Positions 1 to 5,290 of a stretch of 5,290 nucleotides of DNA are shown piece after piece. Position 1 is the first letter of the stretch. Every line of letters starts with the position of its first letter. The notes beneath the pieces are model-generated. The model searched no databases. It saw only the letters and a list, made by a program, of their open reading frames with translations, and was not told the origin of the DNA. The stretch is from positions 1 through 5,290 of the forward strand of contig JAEZXC010000137.1 in NCBI GenBank assembly GCA_023442845.1, read 5' to 3'. The position numbers and the translations under genes are program-made. The stretch comes from Actinomycetes bacterium. Its GTDB lineage: Bacteria > Actinomycetota > Actinomycetes > Actinomycetales > Demequinaceae.

Positions 1-49
1 AAAGAGCCTCGCCATGGTGCCGTCTGCGACGTTGCCATGAGCGAGGCTC
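1..49 (-). terminator. Probable intrinsic terminator of the minus-strand reductase gene
   Basis: The arms GAGCCTCGC (4-12) and GCGAGGCTC (41-49) pair perfectly over 9 bp. CATGG (13-17) and CCATG (35-39) add 5 bp after a one-base bulge at 40, and CGTC/GACG (21-24, 28-31) closes a small inner stem. Read on the minus strand, the hairpin is followed at once by TTT (3-1), where the window ends, so the full length of the U-run is not visible. On the plus strand no T-run follows 49. The orientation therefore fits a terminator for the reductase gene whose stop codon lies 78 bases upstream on the minus strand. The hairpin is directly visible; its role as a terminator is inferred. Confidence 0.65.
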
Positions 50-127
50 GTAGGTACTGCGACTAGTGAACGTGCAGGGGACGGGGATTGTTCCCGCAGG
101 TAGCGCCGTGGTTTGCGGGTGGGCAGG

Positions 128-805
128 CTATGGGGCCGACGCTGCCCTCGCCCGGGCGACAACCCGTCCCCTCTGGGAGTCCCAGAACCTGTCGAGAATG
201 GCGCGCAGATCGGGGGCGACGGCGTCGGCCCCAAAGGCCTCCGTGTGGGGTTCAAAGCGCACCCCCTCGGCGAGGCCGCCCGCCCTCACCGGCTCAAAAC
301 CGAGCGAGTCGACGAGTTCGCAGACGGTCTCAACAGCCGCCGCGTCATCGCCTGCGACTGCAATGCCCCGCCTTTCAGGGTCTCCAGCAGGGCGGCCAAG
401 ATTCTCCAGTTCCCACACACTCGCATGGTTGAGCGCCTTGACGACGCTCGCGCCGGGCAGCCACGACGCCACCGTTTCGGAGGTGGACGTCGCGGGATCG
501 GCGAGATCAGGGCGGTGGCCGTCCGTCTCCCACCAGTAGTTCATCGTGTCGACCACAATGCGGCCCGCGAAGGCCTCCGCAGGAAGGTCGCGGGCCTTCG
601 TGATGGGGACGGCAAGGAGCACGACGCTCGCACTCGCGGCCTCGTGAGCCCACACCGCGCGGGCACCAGGTGCGGCGACGGCCACGTCAGTGGCGATGTG
701 GGCTGGATCGCCGGATGCGGCGACTCGGACGTCGTGTCCCGCAGCGCGCGCGAGGCGTGCGAGGAGGAGGCCGACGCGTCCCGCACCCACAATCCCGATG
801 TCCAC
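128..805 (-). CDS. NADPH:F420 reductase-like Rossmann-fold oxidoreductase (COG2085 family)
   Basis: The product has 225 residues and is probably cytoplasmic. A Rossmann dinucleotide-binding site opens the protein: a beta strand and the glycine motif G7-A8-G9-R10-V11-G12. The VVDTMNYWW block (84-92), the VVKALNH block (121-127) and GIAVAGDD (147-154) are the pattern of COG2085 proteins, which include archaeal Fno and actinobacterial NADPH-dependent F420 reductases. Those enzymes move hydride between NADP(H) and coenzyme F420, but many family members are uncharacterised and some may use other partners, so the substrate is not assigned. The length is normal for the family and no break is visible. 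The GTG start at 805 is forced: an in-frame TAG lies only three codons upstream (817-815). There is no usable Shine-Dalgarno; a TAGGCT -10 box six bases before the GTG suggests a leaderless mRNA. The gene is divergent from the lipoprotein gene and seems to be monocistronic, ending at the hairpin at the left edge. Confidence 0.85.
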   Translation of the reverse strand: MDIGIVGAGRVGLLLARLARAAGHDVRVAASGDPAHIATDVAVAAPGARAVWAHEAASASVVLLAVPITKARDLPAEAFAGRIVVDTMNYWWETDGHRPDLADPATSTSETVASWLPGASVVKALNHASVWELENLGRPAGDPERRGIAVAGDDAAAVETVCELVDSLGFEPVRAGGLAEGVRFEPHTEAFGADAVAPDLRAILDRFWDSQRGRVVARARAASAP

Positions 806-817
806 CCATCGAGCCTA
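803..817 (-). promoter_or_regulatory. Predicted leaderless promoter -10 (TAGGCT) of the reductase gene
   Basis: On the minus strand TAGGCT (817-812) fits the actinobacterial -10 consensus TAnnnT. It is followed by six bases (CGATGG) and then the GTG start at 805-803, which places the predicted transcription start at or beside the start codon. No clear -35 hexamer is seen at the right distance (about 835-840). The TAG of the -10 is also the in-frame stop that closes the reading frame upstream. This is a motif-based prediction. Confidence 0.5.
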
Positions 818-823
818 GGAGCC

Positions 824-852
824 TTGGGGATCAAACGAGACATTGCTAGGTT
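824..852 (+). promoter_or_regulatory. Predicted promoter of the lipoprotein gene (TTGGGG-N17-TAGGTT)
   Basis: A -35-like TTGGGG (824-829) and a -10 TAGGTT (847-852) are separated by 17 bases. The -10 ends eight bases before ATG 861, so the transcript would begin at or within about two bases of that codon, a leaderless arrangement. It leaves no room for the alternative TTG 843 and little for ATG 855. The promoter interleaves with that of the divergent reductase gene. This is a motif-based prediction. Confidence 0.55.
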
Positions 853-860
853 CGATGACC

Positions 861-1316
861 ATGAACGCGACGTCCCCTCGCCTGCGCCCGCTTGCCCTCG
901 CTGCCGTGACGCTCGCGGCGCTCGCCCTCACCGCGTGCGCCGGAGACGGGAGCGGAAGCGACGCTGGCGACCCCGCGCCCTCGGTGGCGTCGGCGCCTTC
1001 CGTTGCGTCAGCACCCTCCCCAGCCCCGGCGTCGGCCGCCGCGGGCTTCGACGTCGAACTGTTCTGCGAGCGGGCGGCGCCGCTCCTCGTGCCAGTCGCG
1101 CGGGAGTTTGTTGGCTCCGACGCTCATGTCGAGCAATTTGTCGCGCTTGGTGAGGTGGCGCCCGAGGACCTCGAAGGCGTCATTGCGAGGATGGGCGAGT
1201 TCTATCGCACCTCTGTGTCGCCAGACGACCCTGCGTCGCAGAACTGGGACAACTTCCCGGCCAGCGTCCAGGGTGACGCGATCGCACTTGCCGACGGTAT
1301 CGAGGAAATCTGCTGA
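861..1316 (+). CDS. Small secreted lipoprotein, function unknown
   Basis: From ATG 861 the product has 151 residues. It starts with a type II signal peptide: a short positive region (R7, R9), a hydrophobic stretch (L11-L23) and the lipobox L23-T24-A25-C26, so C26 would be lipidated and the mature protein tethered to the outer face of the membrane. A disordered Gly/Ser/Asp then Ala/Pro/Ser-rich linker (about 27-61) contains a tandem SVASAP repeat (41-46, 47-52). A mainly helical acidic domain follows (62-151). Besides C26 it has two cysteines, C69 and the very last residue C151, which could form a disulfide. I recognise no enzymatic motif or family. In-frame starts at TTG 843 and ATG 855 are possible, but the -10 box at 847-852 favours 861. 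The stop lies 44 bases before ligA on the same strand, so read-through into ligA is possible. The call as a lipoprotein is firm; the function is not known. Confidence 0.85.
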   Translation: MNATSPRLRPLALAAVTLAALALTACAGDGSGSDAGDPAPSVASAPSVASAPSPAPASAAAGFDVELFCERAAPLLVPVAREFVGSDAHVEQFVALGEVAPEDLEGVIARMGEFYRTSVSPDDPASQNWDNFPASVQGDAIALADGIEEIC

Positions 1317-1360
1317 GTTGCCGCCCCGCCCGTGTCTGCCCGACGTGGTGAGATAGGGGA

Positions 1361-3466
1361 GTGAGTGATCCCCGCGCCCGACATGCCGATCTAGTCCAGG
1401 AGATTGAGGAGCACCGCGCCCGCTACTACGGCGAGGACGCCCCGACGATCTCGGACGCCGAGTACGACGCGCTTGAGAAGGAATTGCGCGCGCTCGAAGC
1501 CGAGCACCCTGAACTGGCCGAACCCGATTCGCCCACGCAGACGGTCGGCAGTGCGGGTGCGCCTACCGGCTTCGCGTCCGTCAAGCACCGCGAACGGATG
1601 ATGAGCCTCGACAACGCGTTCTCCATCGCCGACGTTGAGACGTGGCTTGCGCGTGTGGGCCGTGAGGCGGGCGATCACGAGGTGGTGTGCGAGCCCAAAA
1701 TCGATGGCCTGTCCATCTCTCTCACTTATGAGAATGGCGAACTAGTGCAGGGCCTCACCCGAGGCGACGGCACCCAAGGCGAAGACGTGACAGCGAACGT
1801 CCGCACGATCGCCGGGCTTCCGCATCAGCTCGCTGGCACGCGCGTGCCAGCGTTGGTGGAGGTGCGCGGCGAGGTCTACCTCCCCGTCAAGGAGTTTGGT
1901 GAACTCAACGAGGCGCTCATCGCCGACGGCAAGGCCCCCTACGCCAACCCCCGCAACACGGCAGCCGGATCGTTGCGGCAAAAGGATCCCCACGTCACGG
2001 CATCGCGCCCGCTTGCGTTGACGACGTATGCGCTGGGGGCAATTGAATGGGGCGACGCCGACGCTGACGAACGGCTTGCGAGCCAGGCGGGGGTGTACGA
2101 GGTGCTTGCGGACTGGGGGCTCCCGGTCAGCCAGCACACTCGGGTCTTGCGAGGCGTCAAAGCGATTGATACGTATCTGCGCGAGCTCGAAGACAAGCGT
2201 CACTCCCTCATCCATGAGATCGACGGCGCGGTCCTCAAGGTCAATGACCGCGCTGTTCAACGCCAACTTGGCTCCACGAGCCGCGCACCGCGGTGGGCGC
2301 TCGCGTACAAGTTCCCTCCCGAGGAGGTCCACACCACCCTCAAGGCGATTGAGGTAAGCGTGGGGCGCACGGGCCGGGTCACGCCCTACGCCGTCGTTGA
2401 GCCGACGACCGTCGCCGGCTCAACGGTCACCTTCGCCACGTTGCACAACGCGCATGAGGTGAAGCGCAAGGGTGTGCTGGTGGGAGACACCGTGGTGCTG
2501 CGGAAGGCGGGCGATGTGATCCCCGAGATTGTGGGGCCGGTTGTCGCCGCGCGCACCGGCGGCGAGCGCGAGTGGACGATGCCCACCGCGTGCCCGTCAT
2601 GCGGCACCACCCTTGCCCAACAAAAGGAGGGCGACAAGGACCTCCGTTGCCCCAACTCGAAGGCCTGCCCCGCGCAGATCGTGGACCGCATCGCGTTCAT
2701 CGGATCGCGTGGCGCGCTCGACGTTGAAGTCCTCGGAGAGAAGGCGGCCGAGGCGCTCGTTGAATCGGGCGTTCTTGTCAACGAAGCCGGGCTGTTCGAC
2801 CTCACCGAGGAGGACCTGCGCCGTGTGCCGATGTTCGTCTACGACGTCGACGAGAAACTGACAAAGAAGCAGGTCGAGGCAGGGGAGGTGGGCCGCAAGG
2901 CAGGCGATGTGGCCGAGAACGGCCGCAAGCTCCTTGCCAATCTCGAGGCCGCCAAAGACAGCCCGCTATGGCGTGTGCTCGTGTCGCTCAGCATCCGTCA
3001 CGTGGGTCCCACTGCCAGCCGCGCCCTCGCCACCGCATTGGGCTCAATGGAGGCGATCCGTGCCGCGAGCGAGGCTGAACTTGCCGAGGTGGACGGCGTC
3101 GGCGGCGTGATCGCGCAATCGGTACGGGACTGGTTCGACGTCGACTGGCACGTGGAGATCGTCGATCGCTGGACGGCTGCGGGTGTCCGCATGGAGGACG
3201 AGCGGGACGATTCCATTGAGCGCACCCTTGCCGGGCTCACCATCGTCGCCACGGGGTCTCTCGAAGGCTTCACGCGCGACGGAGTGAAGGAGGCGATCAT
3301 CTCTCGCGGGGGCAAAGCCTCGTCGTCCGTGTCGAAGAACACCGACTTCGTCGTGGTGGGGGAGAACGCCGGCTCTAAGGCCGCTAAGGCAGAGGAACTT
3401 GGCGTCCGCACCCTCACGGAGGCAGAGTTCGTCACGCTGCTTAACGGCGGCCCGGAGGCGCTGTGA
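1361..3466 (+). CDS. ligA: NAD+-dependent DNA ligase LigA
   Basis: This 701-residue enzyme seals nicks with 5'-phosphate and 3'-OH ends in replication and repair, using NAD+ as the AMP donor. All domains are present in order. The Ia NMN-binding domain has HRARYY (18-23) and DAPTISDAEYD (26-36). The adenylation domain has the catalytic K113 in the KIDG motif, then RGE (169-171), RNTAAGSLRQKD (198-209), EIDGAVLKV (286-294) and the second conserved lysine K317. An OB fold follows (about 325-400), then a zinc finger C411-x2-C414-x15-C430-x5-C436, helix-hairpin-helix repeats (about 440-610) with SIRHVGPTASRALA (544-557), and a C-terminal BRCT domain (about 621-698). A lysine/glutamate-rich stretch near 493-512 is longer than in the M. 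tuberculosis enzyme as I recall it. GTG 1361 is forced by an in-frame TGA at 1349. GGTGA (1347-1351) may serve as the ribosome binding site; TGAGAT (1349-1354), six bases before the GTG, is a poor -10 alternative. No inactivating change is seen. Confidence 0.98.
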   Translation: MSDPRARHADLVQEIEEHRARYYGEDAPTISDAEYDALEKELRALEAEHPELAEPDSPTQTVGSAGAPTGFASVKHRERMMSLDNAFSIADVETWLARVGREAGDHEVVCEPKIDGLSISLTYENGELVQGLTRGDGTQGEDVTANVRTIAGLPHQLAGTRVPALVEVRGEVYLPVKEFGELNEALIADGKAPYANPRNTAAGSLRQKDPHVTASRPLALTTYALGAIEWGDADADERLASQAGVYEVLADWGLPVSQHTRVLRGVKAIDTYLRELEDKRHSLIHEIDGAVLKVNDRAVQRQLGSTSRAPRWALAYKFPPEEVHTTLKAIEVSVGRTGRVTPYAVVEPTTVAGSTVTFATLHNAHEVKRKGVLVGDTVVLRKAGDVIPEIVGPVVAARTGGEREWTMPTACPSCGTTLAQQKEGDKDLRCPNSKACPAQIVDRIAFIGSRGALDVEVLGEKAAEALVESGVLVNEAGLFDLTEEDLRRVPMFVYDVDEKLTKKQVEAGEVGRKAGDVAENGRKLLANLEAAKDSPLWRVLVSLSIRHVGPTASRALATALGSMEAIRAASEAELAEVDGVGGVIAQSVRDWFDVDWHVEIVDRWTAAGVRMEDERDDSIERTLAGLTIVATGSLEGFTRDGVKEAIISRGGKASSSVSKNTDFVVVGENAGSKAAKAEELGVRTLTEAEFVTLLNGGPEAL
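1831..1852. repeat. Perfect 22-bp palindrome inside ligA
   Basis: The half-site CGCTGGCACGC (1831-1841) is followed directly by its exact reverse complement GCGTGCCAGCG (1842-1852). It lies in the adenylation-domain coding sequence over codons 157-164 (L-A-G-T-R-V-P-A). In mRNA it could fold into a 9-bp GC-rich hairpin with a GCGC loop; in DNA it has the symmetry of a dimeric protein's binding site. The symmetry is certain; any function is unknown and it may be chance within GC-rich coding DNA. Confidence 0.9.
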
Positions 3467-3494
3467 GCGGTGGCGTCTTTTGATGCCGCATGAC

Positions 3495-3500
3495 TAGATT
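3495..3500 (+). promoter_or_regulatory. Possible -10 box (TAGATT) for the acetyltransferase gene
   Basis: TAGATT fits TAnnnT and lies in the 79-base gap between the ligA stop and the acetyltransferase start. No convincing -35 is present at 16-18 bases; the nearby TTGATG (3480-3485) is only 9 bases away. If used, transcription would start near 3507 and leave a leader of about 39 bases carrying a hairpin and a strong ribosome binding site. This is a weak prediction. Confidence 0.35.
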
Positions 3501-3505
3501 GTTCA

Positions 3506-3527
3506 AGACGTCGGACCATCGGCGTCT
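3506..3527 (+). promoter_or_regulatory. Hairpin between ligA and the acetyltransferase gene
   Basis: AGACGTCGG (3506-3514) pairs with TCGGCGTCT (3519-3527) over 9 bp, including two G-U wobbles, around an ACCA loop. It stands three bases before the Shine-Dalgarno sequence and close to the start point predicted from the TAGATT box. It could be a 5'-end stabilising or translation-modulating stem-loop, or a ligA terminator without a U-run, since GCCAAGG follows instead of Ts. The fold is inferred from base pairing only. Confidence 0.45.
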
Positions 3528-3530
3528 GCC

Positions 3531-3540
3531 AAGGAGGTGA
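3531..3540 (+). promoter_or_regulatory. Near-perfect Shine-Dalgarno that decides the acetyltransferase start
   Basis: AAGGAGGTGA matches the anti-Shine-Dalgarno end of 16S rRNA over its full length. Its GGAGG core ends eight bases before GTG 3546. The in-frame GTG at 3537 lies within this site and so cannot be the start. It is the strongest ribosome binding site in the window. Confidence 0.85.
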
Positions 3541-3545
3541 TTGAC

Positions 3546-4121
3546 GTGGCCCAAACCGTACGTGTGGTGAGCCCCGAAGAGACGGGAAGACTGCAGGAAA
3601 TTGGTGAGCTCACGGCCCTCGCATACCTGGCAGATGGCCTGGTAGACGCCGCACACCCGTACGTGCCTCGACTGCGAGATGCGGGCGAGCGCGCCCAGCA
3701 CGCTCAGTTACTCGCAATGATCGATGGCGAACACGGCGAGGGAAAAATCGTCGGCACCATCACCCTCGTCCCGCCGGGTTCTGCTTTCGCTGAACTTGCC
3801 CAAGGAGATGAGTTTGAACTCCGGATGTTGGCGGTATCTCCCATCGAGAGGGGCCGCGGCATCGGAGCGTCGCTCACGCAAGCTGCTCTCGACATGGCGG
3901 TAGCCAACGGGGCTACGCGCATTGTGCTCTCGACGATGGAATCGATGCACGTGGCCCACCGGCTCTACGAGCGGATGGGGTTCATCCGACGTCCGGAACT
4001 CGACTGGACAGTGGTCGACCACCAGGACGGCTCGGTGCGCCGCATCAATGCGTCAGGCGCTGCCAACGCCGACGCCGAGGGTGTCCGTTTGCTGGGCTAC
4101 TCGTGGGAGCCATCCCACTAG
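3546..4121 (+). CDS. GNAT-family N-acetyltransferase
   Basis: The product has 191 residues and is probably a cytoplasmic acetyl-CoA-dependent acetyltransferase; its acceptor (small molecule or protein amine) cannot be read from the sequence. Motif A is clear: the strand FELRMLAVSP (90-99) followed by the acetyl-CoA pyrophosphate loop R102-G-R-G105-I-G107. Motif B follows with the strand RIVLST (125-130) and HRLYERMGF (138-146), where Y141 is at the position of the usual general acid. The N-terminal half (ALAYLADGL at 24-32, and KIVGTITL at 67-74) also fits the fold. The tail after W154 is long and polar before ending in LLGYSW (182-187). GTG 3546 is chosen from the Shine-Dalgarno. Its TAG stop lies 10 bases before gatC and is itself the first half of a predicted gatC -10 box. 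GNAT genes of this type are common in actinobacteria, so the family call is strong and the specific role open. Confidence 0.9.
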   Translation: MAQTVRVVSPEETGRLQEIGELTALAYLADGLVDAAHPYVPRLRDAGERAQHAQLLAMIDGEHGEGKIVGTITLVPPGSAFAELAQGDEFELRMLAVSPIERGRGIGASLTQAALDMAVANGATRIVLSTMESMHVAHRLYERMGFIRRPELDWTVVDHQDGSVRRINASGAANADAEGVRLLGYSWEPSH

Positions 4122-4131
4122 ACTTACGGCC
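4119..4131 (+). promoter_or_regulatory. Predicted leaderless promoter -10 (TAGACT) for gatCA
   Basis: TAGACT (4119-4124) fits TAnnnT and is followed by seven bases (TACGGCC) and then ATG 4132. No Shine-Dalgarno precedes gatC, which supports a leaderless transcript starting at the ATG. The first three bases are the stop codon of the acetyltransferase gene. No clear -35 is seen. Read-through from the upstream gene with translational coupling is the alternative. Confidence 0.5.
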
Positions 4132-4431
4132 ATGTCCACCCTCAGCCGCAATGACGTTGCGCGACTGGCGGCGCTGGCTCGCATTGACATGACCGACGAG
4201 GATCTGGACCGCCTGTCCGGACAACTTGCTGCGATTGTCGATGCCGTTGCCACCGTTGCTGAAGTCGCTACCGACGACGTTCCCGCCACTTCGCATCCCA
4301 TCCCGATGAGTAATGTTCATCGCGCCGATGAGGTGCGCCCGTCCCTGTCGCAGCAGGACGCGCTCGCCGCCGCTCCCGACGCAGAGGATGGCCGCTTCCG
4401 GGTACCCCGGATTCTGGGGGAGGAAGCATGA
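4132..4431 (+). CDS. gatC: Asp/Glu-tRNA amidotransferase subunit C (GatC)
   Basis: This 99-residue protein is the small subunit of GatCAB, which converts Glu-tRNA(Gln) to Gln-tRNA(Gln) (and Asp-tRNA(Asn) to Asn-tRNA(Asn) in some species). GatC wraps around and stabilises the GatA-GatB interface. Family marks are present along its full length: SRNDVARLAALARIDMTDED (5-24), an amphipathic helical segment to about 45, the P57/N61-V-R64-D66-E-V block, and the C-terminal FRVPRIL (89-95). The length is typical. ATG 4132 matches the family N-terminus although the frame stays open upstream. Its stop overlaps the gatA start (ATGA, 4428-4431), which implies translational coupling and matched amounts of the two subunits. 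Confidence 0.96.
   Translation: MSTLSRNDVARLAALARIDMTDEDLDRLSGQLAAIVDAVATVAEVATDDVPATSHPIPMSNVHRADEVRPSLSQQDALAAAPDAEDGRFRVPRILGEEA
4416..4423 (+). promoter_or_regulatory. gatA ribosome binding site inside gatC
   Basis: GGGGGAGG lies within the last codons of gatC, with its GGAGG core (4419-4423) four bases before ATG 4428. The spacing is slightly short but fits re-initiation at the overlapping ATGA junction and supports 4428 over the later in-frame ATG 4455. Confidence 0.7.
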
Positions 4432-5290
4432 GCGAGACACCACAGACCACCCATATGGCGGCAGCGCTCGCTGGCAAGAACGCCAACTACTGGTCGCGTG
4501 CCACTGCTGTCGAGATGGCGGAAGCCATGCGCGCGGGCACGGTGACGTCGGTTGAGCTGACGCAGGCGTGCCTCGACCAGATCGCCGCCGTTGACGGCAC
4601 CGTCCACGCCTTCCTGCATGTGGATGCGGAAGGCGCGCTCGCGACCGCGCGTGAGGTCGACGCCGCGCGCGCCGCAGGCGACGAGCTCCCGCCGTTGGCT
4701 GGCGTACCGATCGCGGTCAAGGACCTCGTGGTGACGAAGGGCATGCCGACCACAGCGGGTTCACGCATTCTTGAAGGATGGGTGCCGCCGTATGACGCAA
4801 CGCTGACTCGCAAGCTTCGCGAGGCACGCATGCCCATCCTCGGCAAGACGAACATGGACGAGTTTGCAATGGGCTCGTCGACCGAATACTCGGGCTACGG
4901 ACCTACGCGCAACCCGTGGGACCTCGAGCGGATCCCTGGTGGTTCGGGCGGCGGATCGGCAGCAGCGGTTGCCGCCTGGGAAGCGCCTCTTGCCATCGGA
5001 TCAGACACCGGTGGCTCGATTCGTCAGCCGGCGGCCGTCACCGGCACCATTGGCGTCAAGCCAACCTACGGTGGAGTGAGCCGTTTTGGTGCGATCGCGC
5101 TCGCCTCGTCTCTTGACCAGCTTGGCCCGTGCGCGCGCACGATGGAAGACGCCGCCCTCCTGCACGAGGCCATCGGCGGCCACGACCCGATGGACGCGAC
5201 AAGCCTCGATGAGCCCGTCCCGGCATGCGTCGACGCGGTACGCGACGGCCGGGAGAACGGACTTGCTGGCGTGCGCGTCGGCATCATCAA
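4428..5290 (+). CDS. gatA: Asp/Glu-tRNA amidotransferase subunit A (GatA), 3' end outside the window
   Basis: GatA is the amidase subunit of GatCAB: it hydrolyses glutamine and passes the ammonia through a channel to GatB, which amidates the mischarged tRNA. The first 287 residues are visible, somewhat more than half of the roughly 490-510 expected; the frame runs open off the right edge. The amidase Ser-cisSer-Lys triad is intact: K98 in GVPIAVKDL (92-100), cis-Ser S173 in PGGSGGGSAAAVAA (170-183), and nucleophile S197 in GSDTGGSIRQPA (191-202). The spacings 98-173-197 equal those I recall for S. aureus GatA (79-154-178). VKPTYGGVSRFG (210-221) and SSLDQLGP (227-234) are further family blocks. 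The glycine at 174, where many GatA proteins have serine, is, as I recall, usual in actinobacterial GatA. The gene overlaps gatC by four bases and is co-transcribed with it; gatB is expected downstream. Confidence 0.97.
   Translation, partial: MSETPQTTHMAAALAGKNANYWSRATAVEMAEAMRAGTVTSVELTQACLDQIAAVDGTVHAFLHVDAEGALATAREVDAARAAGDELPPLAGVPIAVKDLVVTKGMPTTAGSRILEGWVPPYDATLTRKLREARMPILGKTNMDEFAMGSSTEYSGYGPTRNPWDLERIPGGSGGGSAAAVAAWEAPLAIGSDTGGSIRQPAAVTGTIGVKPTYGGVSRFGAIALASSLDQLGPCARTMEDAALLHEAIGGHDPMDATSLDEPVPACVDAVRDGRENGLAGVRVGII

Noticed and set aside
1..66. Possible C-terminal end of a plus-strand gene (21 codons then TAG at 64-66)
   Set aside because: It coincides with the strong hairpin, the short peptide has no recognisable feature, and other frames are as open; nothing supports coding.
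82..96. Small hairpin (CGGGG/TCCCG type, 5-base loop) just after the reductase stop
   Set aside because: Only five pairs with one wobble and no T-run; the hairpin at 4-49 is a far better terminator.
1047..1058. 12-bp palindrome TTCGACGTCGAA, with 11 of its bases repeated at 3134-3144
   Set aside because: Both lie in coding sequence for Phe-Asp-Val with favoured codons; short GACGTC-centred palindromes are expected in such DNA.
113..1153. Long plus-strand open frame (346 codons) across the reductase and the lipoprotein start
   Set aside because: It is arginine-rich, has no recognisable motif and lies antisense to the clear Rossmann protein and out of frame with the lipoprotein signal peptide. 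Long shadow frames are normal in GC-rich DNA.
2624..2630. Internal Shine-Dalgarno-like AAGGAGG in ligA
   Set aside because: No ATG or GTG follows at a usable distance, and it encodes the linker within the zinc-finger region.
2881..2909. AGGGGAGGTG in ligA followed by an ATG-initiated open frame at 2907
   Set aside because: Spacing is too long, and the frame (67 codons) is a shadow of the helix-hairpin-helix coding sequence.
4945..4959. GatA signature reads GGSGGGS instead of GGSSGGS, a possible loss of a catalytic serine
   Set aside because: The spacing to K98 and S197 shows that the cis-Ser is S173, which is present; the changed position is the non-catalytic neighbour and glycine there is, as I recall, usual in actinobacteria.

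Overview
The window is GC-rich chromosomal DNA (roughly two thirds G+C by eye) of actinobacterial character. The LigA and GatA protein sequences look actinobacterial, GTG starts are common, and several genes have a TAnnnT -10 box six to eight bases before the start codon with no Shine-Dalgarno, the usual arrangement for leaderless mRNAs in this phylum. I cannot name the genus; a member of the Micrococcales or a relative is a reasonable guess.

Layout, left to right. A strong hairpin at the left edge (4-49) is followed on the minus strand by a T-run that leaves the window; it looks like the terminator of the first gene. That gene (805-128, minus) encodes a 225-residue Rossmann protein of the NADPH:F420 reductase-like family (COG2085). 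About 50 bases separate it from a divergent gene for a small secreted lipoprotein of unknown function (861-1316, plus). Then come ligA, a complete NAD+-dependent DNA ligase (1361-3466), a GNAT-family N-acetyltransferase (3546-4121), gatC (4132-4431) and the first 287 codons of gatA (4428 to the right edge). gatC and gatA overlap by four bases.

Working together: gatC and gatA encode two of the three subunits of the GatCAB amidotransferase, which makes Gln-tRNA(Gln) (and Asn-tRNA(Asn) in some species) from the misacylated tRNA. gatB is expected beyond the right edge. LigA seals nicks in replication and repair. The reductase, lipoprotein and acetyltransferase have no evident shared pathway with these housekeeping genes and look like neighbours, not partners.

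I found no mobile element, CRISPR array, tRNA, rRNA or defence system, and no convincing new system. The points most worth a second look are small: tightly packed leaderless-type promoters (two divergent and interleaved at 803-861; one overlapping the acetyltransferase stop codon at 4119-4131), a perfect 22-bp palindrome inside ligA, a hairpin just before the acetyltransferase ribosome binding site, and the uncharacterised lipoprotein.
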